Under the pieces are notes generated by a model, which ran no database searches, was not told the DNA's origin, and saw nothing but the letters and a program-made list of their open reading frames with translations. This document shows positions 34,455 to 51,732 of a stretch of DNA of 64,000 nucleotides, piece by piece. This DNA comes from Linanthus parryae (lineage: Eukaryota > Streptophyta > Magnoliopsida > Ericales > Polemoniaceae): assembly GCA_023055425.1 (NCBI GenBank), contig JALGPY010000010.1, positions 52,179,665 to 52,243,664 on the forward strand. Reading direction: 5' to 3'. Within the stretch, counting starts at the first letter, position 1; the number at the start of each line of letters is the position of its first letter. The position numbers were made by a program, and so were the translations under genes.

Positions 34455-34492
<38 letters not shown>

Positions 34493-34910
34493 GAGAGAGA
34501 GATGGTGAGTCGGAGAGAAAGAGAGAGAGAACATGGATCAGAGAAGGAGGAGATGAAGATAGTGGAGATGGAGACTGGTGGGGATGAGCGAAGGAAAATA
34601 TGAAGATCCGCCTAGGGTATGAGAAGAAGATGATCTGGGGGAAGGAGAAGGAAGGATAGAAGGGGAATAAGATACTTAATTGGGGTAAAATAGTCCTTGT
34701 GACGTTGCCGTTAGCCTCTGTTAGTCAGTCCCAAGGGTGCAATGAAGGTTTTTCCAAATGTGAGGAAACCAAAGTGTATTTTCAACAATTATGGGGGTAG
34801 AAAGTGCCTTTTACCCTTTAATAAATTTATCAGGCCAATAACATCTCATTAAATTTGTAACACCTTGTTTAAGTTTGTACGAACTTCATCGATACGTACA
34901 GATGTAGTAG
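33863..34910. other. Gene-free stretch with a GA microsatellite
   Basis: No gene was recognised. ORFs here are short, and the longest ones run through the GA repeat. Confidence 0.5.
34455..34502. repeat. (GA)n microsatellite, about 48 bp
   Basis: Almost pure GA dinucleotides with one interruption (GAGC). Its ORFs give meaningless Arg-Glu runs. Confidence 0.95.
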
Positions 34911-34913
34911 TAA

Positions 34914-35165
34914 GGGCATCTCCAACCCATGCATTTTCCCCCCTTCCCTTCCCTCACCTCCCCTCCCTTCACAGGCCCACTATTTTCACCCTCCCCATCC
35001 CCTTCCCCCCAAACTACTACTTGTCTCTAACCATGTGAGGGGACGGGGATGGAAAGGAGTGCTATGGGGAATATTTTGCCTTGGGTGAGGGCATGTCCAT
35101 GGGGATGAACTGTATTTTTATACGGTTTTCCCCATCCCCCTCCCCCCATAGGGTTGGAGATGCCC
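34914..35165. mobile_element. PIF/Harbinger-like MITE (252 bp)
   Basis: Perfect 15-bp terminal inverted repeats GGGCATCTCCAACCC and GGGTTGGAGATGCCC are flanked by TAA on both sides (34911-34913 and 35166-35168). The 3-bp TAA target and G-rich ends fit non-autonomous PIF/Harbinger elements. The interior is C/T-rich and non-coding. Confidence 0.85.
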
Positions 35166-35753
35166 TAAGTGCATGTTTGAGAAACTCAAATTTTAATCGG
35201 TTTTTTGATTAATATCTTCATTTTAATTTTATTTGATTTGTTAAATTATTTTGAAATTTTTTTCCACTTCTCCGACATTATGAAGACTTTAAGCTCATAT
35301 AAAATAACGTCAAAATTTTCAATTATTTTAGATTTCAACCAACTTAATTTCTTAGATTATCAACTGATTTTTCAATGCTTGCAAAAAAAACTGATTTTTC
35401 ACATTTTCAATTGTTAGCAAACATGCCCTAAATAAATTATTAGCTGCAAAACTAACAAAACCCATTTGGGTCAAATTAAATGCAACCTAAAAACCTACGA
35501 TATGAAGTCATATTCTAATGAAAATCGTTTCCCTCAAAAAGAAATATTCTCTGAAATCCTGTCAACATCTCTCCGATTTCGCAGAAACCCTGCAGTGACG
35601 AAGACCCACTTGTTCTCTGGACTCTTTTGTTATCTTCTCCTCCGTGACGACCACGACTCTTGCTCACCACGTCATAACCAATTTTGCAAACACAAATTCC
35701 CAAATCAGCGATGGTGTTTGTTTGTCCATTACTCTTGGAATTATAAATAAAAT

Positions 35754-35761
35754 TATAAATA
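35754..35761 (+). promoter_or_regulatory. Probable TATA box of the plus-strand ABCC gene
   Basis: TATAAATA lies 92-99 bp before the ATG, in a stretch that also contains TTATAAATA at 35741. The pyrimidine-rich leader between it and the ATG (TCCTCTCTCTCTAGG) resembles the leader of the minus-strand gene. No TATAAA was seen at the matching position of that other copy. Confidence 0.5.
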
Positions 35762-35852
35762 CTCTCCTAAGTAGGACTTCGCATATTCCTCTTAAACCCT
35801 TCTCAGTTCTCATCGTTCCTCTCTCTCTAGGAGAGCCCCAATAAGACGAACG

Positions 35853-42392
<6,540 letters not shown>

Positions 42393-42790
42393 TTGAAATT
42401 AAGGTATGATAAAGAAAATTAGGGGCTCTGGTTCAACATAGATAGTCCCTTTTATAGAGGAAATGTAACCTATTTTGTTTTGGTTTTGTGTTGAAATACA
42501 ATTTCGAGTAATCGAAGGAGTTCAGGGAATTTTCTTTATGATCAGGACAAAATCAACAGTTACTGCTAAAGTTGCAACTTTCTAAATCCACCAGGCTCGA
42601 AATTATAAACTATGCAACTAAGAGAAAATTTATTGAAAGATCATATGGTCATAGATTGTAACTTCAGGCCATAAAAAGGAGATTTCTCAAATGAGGGAAA
42701 AATTTACTTCTGAATAAAATGGTTTTTGAATTGAGGCACGGAACCCAAACAAAGGTTGGGGCTTCCGTCAGTAGCTCTCGGTACTCCATA
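42393..42790 (+). other. 3' flank and probable 3' UTR of ABCC copy 1
   Basis: Phrases after the stop (GGTTTTGTGTTGAAATACAA, TCGAGTAATCGAA, CAACAGTTACTG) recur in the same order after the stop of copy 2 on the other strand. The duplicated unit therefore includes the 3' untranslated region. Confidence 0.6.
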
Positions 42791-42828
42791 ATCATGCTGA
42801 CTGGCCAACATTTAAGAATTGTCTTAGA

Positions 42829-42997
42829 GCCTGTTTGGTACATGTTTATAGATAGAAGCAGATTTTGAAAAACAACAAAACCAGTGTTTTTCCAGACGAC
42901 TGCTTCTATTAAAAACAGCCTAAAAAACATCATACCAAACACATATTGATTCAAAACACTGTTTTAAACTGTTTAAAAACAGGGTTTCCAAACAGGC
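42829..42997. repeat. MITE-like unit with GCCTGTTTGG / CCAAACAGGC ends
   Basis: Ten-base perfect inverted ends flank 169 bp rich in AAAACAG. It is also present in copy B near 46779-46938 with a mutated right end. No convincing target duplication was seen. Confidence 0.5.
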
Positions 42998-43380
42998 AAT
43001 TGCACACTCATTTACTAGTTGATTTACTTCCATTACTGGATGTGTAAATCATTTGGTTGATTACCAACGTCCCTGCAATGCTAATTCTAGAAACATGCAA
43101 ACTTGTACCGGAAGTAGCTTGAAAGATTTCCATTATTTCTAGATATTACTATCTCTATGCCCCTGTTATGGTAGATCCCTTAAAAACGGAAGCCCTTCTC
43201 CACATTCCTCCAGCAGGTATAGGAAGTGAAATATCATCCTCAGTCCCTCCTCCAGATCTGATGCCATATTTAGAAGTTGTTTTTTTAAACAAATGAAGAA
43301 AAACTCCACTGTTTAGATCAATGTCTTTTGACTTTGGGGTAAACTATAGACGAAACTGATTCCTCCAACTCAGTATTACT

Positions 43381-43625
43381 CGGGCACCAAGAACTGCCAC
43401 TAATATTCAAATAGCTTATGATTGCATGGGCAATTAAAATGTAATTATTTCAACATCCCATAACTTGGGCGCTAAGAACTGCCACTAATATTCCAAATAG
43501 CTTATGACGTAGATGAGCAGTAAACAATGTAATTCTTTCAACCTTCCCATAACTCGGGCTCCAAGAACTACCACTACAGTCACTTTAATACATCTTGATA
43601 TTGGGATGCAACTTTTACAAGAGGA
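43381..43625. repeat. Three degenerate ~87-bp tandem units
   Basis: Units start at about 43381, 43466 and 43554 with (C/T)GGGC(A/G/T)CCAAGAACTGCC-like sequence, followed by AATAGCTTATGA and AATGTAATT. The same three units occur in copy B at about 47460-47700. A single related motif occurs in both ABCC upstream blocks. Confidence 0.75.
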
Positions 43626-43979
43626 AGAAAGAAAGTAGTCATGTCGAATCCTTGCTCATTATATTTTACATGAGTGGTTGATGAACCGAATAGTGTAGAA
43701 CACCTCTGGTTGATGATGATACTCATTGAGCAAATAAAACTCTATTTCCAAGGAGAGTGAGACCAGGAGGCTTGTGGCCGATTTTCGAACCATGTTTGTT
43801 TTCCTGCATTGATTTGCAAAATAATTACATTGTCATCTAATATATACATTTCAGTGGTGGGTTCCAATTGGTCAACATGTGATTAAGGGGTTTGGCCTGT
43901 AAACAATGGGTTGATTCTCTTTAGGTTTACTGAAAACAAAGTGACGGTATCTTCTAAGTTAAAGCTTCGAACCTTGACA

Positions 43980-44390
43980 TTGATAGTGTTGGTATCTATG
44001 GGGGTTGTTAGGTAATTATGTAGTAACAGCTAATATAATTGTGTATCTCCTATAGATTCTTCTGATGGGGGTTAGAATACCGATTCTGAATATTTTGCCC
44101 ACATACTCTTTATTTTTATATAAAGATGAAAAACACATTACCTGCTTTCTGGTATAATTGCTCTTCTGGACAAATGTTTGTGAAAATTTCCAGAAATTTC
44201 ACCATTTGAAAAACTTCCAATCATGCAAGCAGTATTAACTTGACTGATCACCAAGCAAGATTTTAGTTTACTTCCTCCTTCCATGAAAGCAATCAATTGT
44301 ACTGATCATTTTAGGAAATGAAATAGCTTTTGAAGCAACAACCACTTGATTTTAGGTGTACATATATCTCTTTACGTATCTCTAGCAACC
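43980..44390. other. Gene-free stretch before an ABCC relic
   Basis: No coding sequence was recognised. By position it would be the upstream region of a lost ABCC copy. Confidence 0.45.
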
Positions 44391-44394
44391 AAAA

Positions 44395-44728
44395 GAAGTA
44401 CGATAATGGAGGTGTCACTGCATCACCTCCGTCCTATGATTTCAGGTTCATTTCACCTGATCTTTTTGATTCTTCTATTTTCTCCTGTGTTTATCGTGAA
44501 TACAGTAATGGTCATAGTGACTGCCGGTTTCAGAAGTAGAATTTCTCTTTGATAGCCTATCTCTGTTTTCTTCCAGCCTTTTGCTTCTCAGTCTATTGGT
44601 ATTGAAAGGGTTGATCTGATGTACACACTGTTGCCCTTTTCGATCTACTTCTCAGAACAATCGTCTGGCTAAGTAGCTCTCTTTATCTGCAATCCCACTT
44701 CTCTTTTTTGTCCCAATCTAAGCTCTCA
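44395..44728 (+). pseudogene. ABCC relic: 5' part of exon 1 (TMD0)
   Basis: Nucleotide phrases match exon 1 of the intact genes in order: TTCATTTCACCTGAT, AGTAATG, TCTCTGTTTT, TCTATTGGTA, GGTTGATCTGATG, CAGAACAATCGTCTGG, TCTTTATCTGCA, TCCCAATCTA. The reading frame is destroyed by stops and indels. The last phrase is closer to the minus-strand copy. Homology ends near 44728, where unrelated sequence and the sirtuin repeat begin. Confidence 0.78.
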
Positions 44729-45360
44729 ACCAACCCAACCCATATTCCATGAGAGGACCAAACACATTGAATAGGACTGCCATCTGACTAAAGATCTTGT
44801 TCGGAGCTTCTTTACATATCTGGGACTGAAACATAAAATGACACAATGACAGCAATTTGGGATGGGGAATAATGGTTATCCATATAGGGCTACTGGTAAT
44901 TTCCATTACGACGTTGATACCTCTAAATTCTCACATACATGCTATCACTTCGATAATGGAGTGTCGTGGAACGCATCCATAGCCGCCCTGTGGCGAATAG
45001 ATCTAGAGTTCTACCATCACATTCACAGCTAAACCCCAATTACAGGCAAATGATCCCAAGATGTCAAGTTTGACATCAAATTAATTAACCCTTCAAAGAA
45101 CAAAACTGTTTGGCCGCAACGATGACATCAAATGCCATTGGCATGACCTCAAACAACTAAACAAGGCTAAAAACCAAGTTTCTCTTGAGGCGTTGTGGTA
45201 AACAGCATATGAAATTGAGCAGGGAAACCTAAGAAAATATCATGAGTACAGGAAATCAACCGCATCAAAGCTTCAAAAACACAGAAAATTGACAATTGCA
45301 TCAAAAGCATGTGCAAAAACGTGAATGGATTGCAAGAGATGGGGAGTGGAAAAATCATAC

Positions 45361-45460
45361 CTTTTTCTTGCAACACACTAGGTGGGTCGAAAGTCTCACA
45401 CATTCCAACATCTCCCACATCATCTAGGGGAGTAAGCTTCTCTGCATAGCCAAGAGACAT
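45361..45460 (-). pseudogene. SRT1: Captured exon 1 of an SRT1-like sirtuin deacetylase (left arm)
   Basis: On the minus strand the ATG at 45460 opens 33 codons starting MSLGYAEKLTPLDDVG and ending SVLQEK, then one base and a GTATGA splice donor at 45360. This start is what I recall for plant SRT1 (SIRT6-type nuclear NAD-dependent deacetylase). The rest of the gene (NAD-binding and zinc-binding domains) is absent from the window, so it is a fragment. The exon itself has no stop and its donor is intact. Upstream of the ATG lies a purine-rich stretch that could be its 5' UTR. Confidence 0.8.
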
Positions 45461-45495
45461 GGCTCCTTTCTCCTCTCACTCCTTTCCCTTTCCTC

Positions 45496-45563
45496 CCTAG
45501 ATGATGTGGGAGATGTGGGAATGTGTGAGACTTTCCACCCACCTAGTGTGTTGCAAGAAAAAG
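45496..45563 (+). pseudogene. SRT1: Partial SRT1-like exon 1 (right arm)
   Basis: The plus strand encodes LDDVGDVGMCETFHPPSVLQ and the following EK, with the same splice donor after 45563. The first part of the exon, including the ATG, is missing. One residue differs from the left arm (His for Asp). Confidence 0.78.
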
Positions 45564-46070
45564 GTATGATTTTTCCACTCCCCATTCTCTTGCAATCCTG
45601 TCATTTTCTTGTACATGATTTTGATGTAATTGTCAATTCTCTGTGCTTGAAGCTTCGATGTGGGGGTTTTGATCATGATATTTTCTTAGGTTTTCTGCTG
45701 AATTTTATATGCTGTTTATCACAATGCCCCAATTGAACTTGGTTTTTAGCCTTCTTTAGTTGTTTGATGTTATGTCAATGGCATTTGATGTCATTTTCGC
45801 GGCGGAACTGTTCGTTCTCGAAGGTTAACTAATTTGATGTCAAACTTGATATCTTGGGATCTTTTGCCTGTAATCAGGGTTTTGGCTGTGAATGTGACGG
45901 TAGAAATGTGCGGCGATGGATGCACTCAGAGAAGCTTCAATATCGAAGCTAGAGCATGCATTTAGGAATTTAGGGTATCGATGTTGTAATGGAAAAGACC
46001 AATCGCCCTAGATGGAAAACCATTATATCCCCAATCATCCCAAATTTTAGGTTTCAGTTCCTGGGTTTGC

Positions 46071-46744
46071 TAATGGTAGAGGAGATCGTCGAGACATAAA
46101 GTTGGCTTTACCATCTAGTTCCGACACACAGATCTGACAACTTTGAGGAGAACTCACATGCTTCTGTTATTGATTTCCCTTTTTGTTCCGTGGATACATA
46201 ACCTAGCAAGACCGTATGAGTAAAATGCTGCTTCAGAGAAGGCTTATCCCATGGGAAGTGCAGCCATCTTCCTTCTACTAGTTTTTCTTCATCCTTGTGT
46301 ATTCATGTTGCAAGTGTCAAAATTCATGATTTGAGTAAAATGCTGCTTTTTAGTCATTTACTCTCTAGAGATGTCATAAAAGTGAAAATTCAGGACAACT
46401 TCAAAGAACCTTGTTTGAAGGAATCTACATGGTCAATTATCTGAATGGAGAGAATTGAGCTGCATGGACAAACGATGGGTTTCTTCTATTGATTTTTGGC
46501 TGCTACAGTTCAAAGTTTTGAAGTCTATTAAATTGGTATATAGAACAAATTCCTTATATTAGCTCTTAAGCATTCATATTTTCATCTCCCGGTATCCTAT
46601 ACCTCAGTGTACTCATTTTGAGCTGACTTGCTGAAAAGTTCTTGCTAGATTTGGTAAGATTACGATACGAGAAAGAAAATGGGTAACTTGAGTTTAGTAA
46701 GTCCAGAAAAGATAAAACTCCCGTCGTAATTTATGAATTCTGGT
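46071..46744. other. Gene-free stretch; possible 3' end of the lost ABCC copy
   Basis: No gene was recognised. Around 46650-46695 the sequence (TTCTTGCTAGATTTGG.. then GAAAGAAAAT) weakly resembles the end of the ABCC coding region and its first downstream bases. That would fit the position just before copy B of the 3' flank. Confidence 0.35.
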
Positions 46745-47985
46745 TTTCTGGCCACCATTTTAAAATTGTATCAGAGCCTGTTTGGCACATGTTTATAGAT
46801 AGAAACATATTTCAAGAGAAAGCGGTATTTTTCCAAACGACCTCTTTTAAAAAAACAGCCTAAAAAACACATACCAGACATGTATTGGTTCAAAGCACTG
46901 TAACTGCTTAAAAACAGGGTTGCCAATCGGGCACTTACACATTCATTTACTAGTTGATCTACTTCTATTTCTAACTCTTTTTTTCGCAAATCAGTTGGAT
47001 GTGCTATTCTACCTTCTAAGGATTACTGAATTCTGAAGTTCGAATAACAAGAGTATGATTGAGTGTCAAAGTTATTTCACATCGTTTCTAGATATCATTT
47101 GCAAAATCATTTGGATGTGCAAATCATTTGGTTGATTATCAAGGTTCCTGCAGTGCTAATTCTAGAAACACCTAAACTTGTACTGCAGGTGATAGTAAGT
47201 GAAATATCTTCCCCACCCTCCTCCAGCTGATGCCATATTTAGAAGTTGTAGATCCTCATCTAACAGTCTTAATGCTCCAACAAGACAAGAAGTTGTTTTT
47301 TTAAGAAATGAAGAAAATACTCCACTGTTTAGATAAATGGAAAAAAATATTGAAATGTCCGATGAAATATTCAATTCTAGGCCCTTTATTGCAGAAAAAC
47401 ATGTCTTTTGACTTTGGGGTAAACTATATACCTAACTGATTCATCCAACTCAGTATTACTTGGACACCAGGAATTGCCACTAATATTCAAATAGCTTATG
47501 ACTTAGATGGCGATAACAATGTAATTCTTTCAACATCCCAAAACTTGGGCACTAAGAACTGCCGCTAATGTTCAGAATAATATATGAAGTAGATGAGCAA
47601 TAAACAATGTAATTCTTTCAAACGTTCCTATAACTTGGGCACCAAGAACTGCCACTACAGTCAATTTTATACATCTTGCTATTGGGTGGTTGGTGAATTG
47701 AGTAGCGTAGAATACCTTGTGTTTATGATGATACTCATTGAGCAAATACAACTCTATTTCCGCGGAGAGTGAGACCAGGAGGCTTGTGGCCAAATTTAGA
47801 ACCATATTTGTTGTCCTGGCTTTGATTTTCAAAATGATTGCATTGCGATCTAATATATACATTTCATTGGTGATTTCCAATTGATCAACATGTGATTTTA
47901 TGGGTTTTGGTATTTTAACAATGGGTTGATTCTTCTTAGTTTCAATGAAAACTGAAGTGATGGTATCTTCTAAGTTAAAGGTACT
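46745..47985. repeat. Duplicated ABCC 3'-flank segment, copy B
   Basis: Direct duplicate of about 42790-43978, including the MITE-like unit and the ~87-bp tandem units. A ~90-bp insertion relative to copy A lies near 47250-47400. Intact ABCC sequence does not precede it. Confidence 0.85.
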
Positions 47986-48243
47986 GACTAGAAGCAGTTT
48001 TTGCTATTTTCTTTTCATGGCATGCTATTTCGGAGAATTTATAGAAGACAAAAAGAAAGTAAAATTGAAAGGAAAAGAACAGGAGAAAACACCCCGATCA
48101 ATTTCAGAATAAATTCTCAATGTAAGCCTAATGAAAAGAAGACAAATAACCAGGTATGTAAAAGTCAACTCCCAGAATTAATGCACAAGTTAAGGTTTTT
48201 TCCCATAACAGTAACCAAATTCGATTCGCCTAATATACTCTGC

Positions 48244-50597
48244 TTAAACGGGTAACCTATGTAGTCGCCGCCTCAGGCTATAGAATATTAGAGTTCGGAA
48301 TACATACAACAATGCTTCATGAAATGAATGTAAACGCGAGTAGAATAATTGTTTGCATGAGTAGCTTATCGTTCCTATAAAGAATATGCCCCAAATGGTT
48401 AAAAAGAACCATCCCAGTGCTGCTACGATCATCTGCAGCAGTAATATTGGAACAAGAGATCCTGAGAAGACACTGATCTCCCAACAAACTGTTCGGTAAC
48501 TTGAATTTTGAACCACCAATGGCACTGTCTCTGCTGCAAATGCTACAGCATAAATAAAAATTGCAACAAGGGAGCAGACCATAGTGGTGTAGTGAGTGTC
48601 GAATGGAGAATTCTCACAACTCTGGTACTTCACTTGGAGGAGGAGGCCCATTGTGGTGATTAGAAATGGGACGACTTTGTGAAATGATTTTGAAGCGATA
48701 TTCGGATATTTCTCCTTTTTACTGTCAAAAGTGAACAGCACGTTGTCGACCTGTGAGTTTTGACATTTTTGCTTTGGGAAAATATCATATATGCAAGTAA
48801 GAACTGGCAGATGAACATTATACAGTAGAAGAAACTAACCAAGTTACCACATTCTTGTATGAATTCTGAACTTTGTAATTCAGTTTTTGTTCAAACTCAC
48901 GGGGCCAGACCATGAGATCTTTTTGTTGCATAATTAGTGGTCAGGTTCTATGATAGTGTGATTGAGGAAGTCAACTAGGTGAAACAAACTAAAACACTCT
49001 CTTAGTATATGTTAAAAGTTCAGAGAATGAATGTCCTTGGTGATGAAAAATGGAGCTAGTCAGTGATTGAATGAAGAATGCTATGTTGATGGCTACTTAA
49101 GTGGGCTATAAGATTACATACAAATGGATGTTCATATGCTACGTCTCATATCTTTAACCCATTATGCAAGGCATCAAAATGGATATGACTAGCAAGAAGA
49201 TGGGTTATCACAAGTGGAATACACCTATTTACGCACCTCCAAAGTTTCAGCTCCTTACAATTCGGAACTAGGAACAAACAGGAATTGGGGAATAAATCAT
49301 ATTCCAACCACTAAGTTACCACCCATCAATTCAATAACTTCTGAAAAAAATGAGGGTGAAAATAGAAAGCAATGTGCGTGACGAGATTTATATGCTCTTT
49401 GGAAAGGAAGGAGAGCTTTTGGATGAAGATGCCAATGGTAAAGTCGAGGAACTTGGAACGAATGAAAATACTCATAATGCTCTCTCGGCATTAGTCTTGA
49501 AACTGTAAGAGTGGTTAGTCATGTGCAGAAGAACAATAAAGTAAGCCAATGATGGTCAATAATGGCTGATGGGGGTTCAGTATTGAGTTCAGTTACCACA
49601 ATTACCTGCTTTCAAATGTAAACTAATGGAAGGGAGTTTCTCAATGAAATGAGAATTATTCTTCTGAGGGTTGTGATGCAACACTAGGGATTCAGTAACT
49701 AAGATCCATTAGTCATTGAATGTTGACTTTAACACTTTAGCCTTAATTTTGACTTATCAGGGGCAAGAAACCACATGGGTAGGAGGATAACTCCAAACAC
49801 CATCTCTAAGGAGAATTCGTGCAAAAGGGTTCGTAAACAACATTGATGAGAGTAACACCAAAGCTTCTTGGGTTGTTTATGGATAGTTAAGCAGTAGAGG
49901 AAGTTTCAAGCATACCATAAATAATAGAGAACTCATTTGCGGATTTTGGAAAATTTCTTACTGACGAACCAACACAACTACCTCCCATCACAATATGCTA
50001 TCACCTTGAAAGAGAGAGCATAATCATTCTGTATTATATCATACATATATAATCCGATTCGCAGAAAATTGAAATTCGGAAGATGATCACGGAGATTCTA
50101 GACAGTGAAGTTACTAGATAAGGAGGAAAAATAGCAATTTGGAGATTGTCGAGGAAAAATACCACATACCTGTAGTAGATGAGTTACTTGATAAACCCCA
50201 TGGTTCTCAAGTGTACTCCAATTTGGATTTAATGTTAGGGTATCATCAGATAAGGAAGATTAGGGAGGAAGATATACAACATGACTATTAAAAAGTCACT
50301 CCAACTAACTACTAGTATTATTTAGATTAAGGTGATTATTTTATCTCAAAGGACACATTTTATATTATTATTATTTTGTTTCACGTCCTACTTATAAAAG
50401 CAGCAATTAAAACAAGATAATAAACCAATCCGCAGTATTAAATATTTCCCGCAATTCTTTATGCACAAATCCAGTTTTCTATGAATACTTATATTATATA
50501 TAAAAATAAAAGAAAGTAATGTTGGGGAAAACAAGGAAATCAAACATTATACTAACCTTTCCTGAATATTGTCGATGCCAAGGTTAGACATGTTCAT
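48244..50597 (-). CDS. Small multi-pass membrane protein, two-exon model
   Basis: Exon 1 is 50557-50597 (ATG at 50597, MNMSNLGIDNIQE), followed by a GTTAGT donor. Exon 2 is 48244-48721, after a TTTTGACAG acceptor. The joined length is 519 bp, an open frame of 172 residues. The part coded by exon 2 is strongly hydrophobic, with about four membrane spans (VVPFLITTMGLLLQV, MVCSLVAIFIYAVAF, SLVPILLLQMIVAALG, WFFLTIWGIFFIG) and a basic C-terminus (YSLRRRLHRLPV). I do not recognise the family. An alternative acceptor at 48756 would not keep the frame with this exon 1. The 1.8-kb intron contains a gypsy RT scrap. The splice model rests on sequence only. Confidence 0.55.
50147..50284 (+). pseudogene. 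Scrap of a gypsy reverse transcriptase
   Basis: The plus-strand frame reads IPVVDELLDKPHGSQVYSNL followed by DLMLGYHQIR, the classic gypsy RT stretch around the first catalytic Asp. About 45 codons are recognisable; nothing else of the element remains nearby. Confidence 0.65.
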
Positions 50598-50794
50598 TGT
50601 CTCTATCTCTCTCTCCCTGCTTCTTCAAACTTTGAATCTCAATATGATGGGACTAATTATTAAGATAATAATGGTGGGGCTTGGGATACTTTAATTCTTA
50701 GTTATGATACGTTACTTAGGGTTCAAAGTCGCAGGAACTCTGATCAGCCTGACAATGACTCCGTAGACTAGCGTGAGGCATAGCAAGAGAAACA

Positions 50795-50965
50795 TTTGAT
50801 GTTCCAAGAGCACCACTAGCAACATTGTGATACAATTTATTCACGAATGAGCTTGTATACAAAACTTGTATAGTTACAAGTTTTGTATATGATCATTCAT
50901 GATTGAGTTGCAGCACCATGCCACATCCTTTTCATAATACTTTCCTCAGACCGCACTGCGCTCTC
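50795..50965. repeat. Duplicated block, copy 1
   Basis: Shares CCAAGAGCACCACTAGCAAC, CATTCATGATTGAGTT and GGACCGCACTRCGCTC-type phrases with 54459-54622 in the same orientation. The function is unknown; each copy is followed by an ABCC 3' relic. Confidence 0.75.
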
Positions 50966-51732
50966 GGTCGGACCCACATTTGCTCCATTTTTCTAACACT
51001 TTCTTTGTCGGACGCACCTTGGGGAGACGTAGGTGGAGGTTTCATACATGAAGTTGGTGTTGGCTCTTTCAGACTACTTTTTTGACTCAATAGCATGGTG
51101 TCTGCGGATGGCTATCGGGAGGCTGGGTTGGGCTGGGCTGGGCTGGCTGGGATTTAGATTACCCTCCAAATTCTCTTACCCAAACCAGCCTAGTTATCGT
51201 TCCAACACCCATTGGCTCTTCAGGAATAATTAGTACATATTTACTGATTGATTAATAGTCTATAAATATTGTAAAAGCACTCTTTTCTCATTGGAGGAGT
51301 TGTAGAAAGACATATTCAATCACTTATATGTATCTGCTTGCCTAGAATCAACAACCTTACTGGGTTGGGTTTACTTAGATAGACATATTCAATTGAAATT
51401 AGGAGCTTTGATAAATAATGAAGATGCTTTCCGCCATCAATCACCTGGCCTGAGTTTCAAGACTTCAGGTTGGATTTTCAATTGGTTCCTTTGTTTAAGG
51501 AACTGTTTATGCTAATTATGGTGGCCTATAAATATGCAATATTTTTCTTCACTCTTTTCTTTCACTACTTAGAGATATTATTCACTCTTTGTCTAAAGGA
51601 ATTGTGTATGTTAAATATCTATTGATGGGGCGAAACAAAATGGTGAGAAATATAGCCAACATGGAAATGAAATGAGAACGAACCAAGTGAAACTTGACCC
51701 AGTAAGTTCTTGGGTTGTGGTGTCCTTATTTT
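50966..51732. other. Gene-free stretch
   Basis: No gene was recognised. A GGGCTGGGCTGG simple repeat lies near 51122-51150. Confidence 0.5.

Larger units (their letters stand above)
42790..43978. repeat. Duplicated ABCC 3'-flank segment, copy A
   Basis: About 1.2 kb that recurs in the same orientation at about 46745-47985. Shared landmarks in order are a MITE-like unit, TGATGCCATATTTAGAAGTTG, a block of ~87-bp tandem repeats, GAGAGTGAGACCAGGAGGC and GATGGTATCTTCTAAGTTAAA (one base different here). Copy A directly follows ABCC copy 1. Confidence 0.85.
44820..46070. repeat. Long inverted repeat made from an SRT1-like sirtuin 5' end
   Basis: The left arm (about 44820-45436) and right arm (about 45497-46070) are reverse complements with scattered mismatches and small indels; the spacer is about 60 bp. 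Matched phrases run through the arms: CACACTAGGTGGGT/ACCCACCTAGTGTG, CATCATCTAG/CTAGATGATG and TTGGGATC. The repeated unit is exon 1 plus part of intron 1 of a sirtuin gene. A transcript crossing the region could fold into a hairpin of several hundred base pairs. Confidence 0.88.

Noticed and set aside
34248..34587. Arg-Glu repeat ORFs
   Set aside because: They translate the GA microsatellite; no real protein is implied.
45167..45736. The sirtuin fragments as a functional SRT1 gene
   Set aside because: Only exon 1 and part of intron 1 are present; the catalytic exons are absent, and the right-hand copy lacks the start codon.
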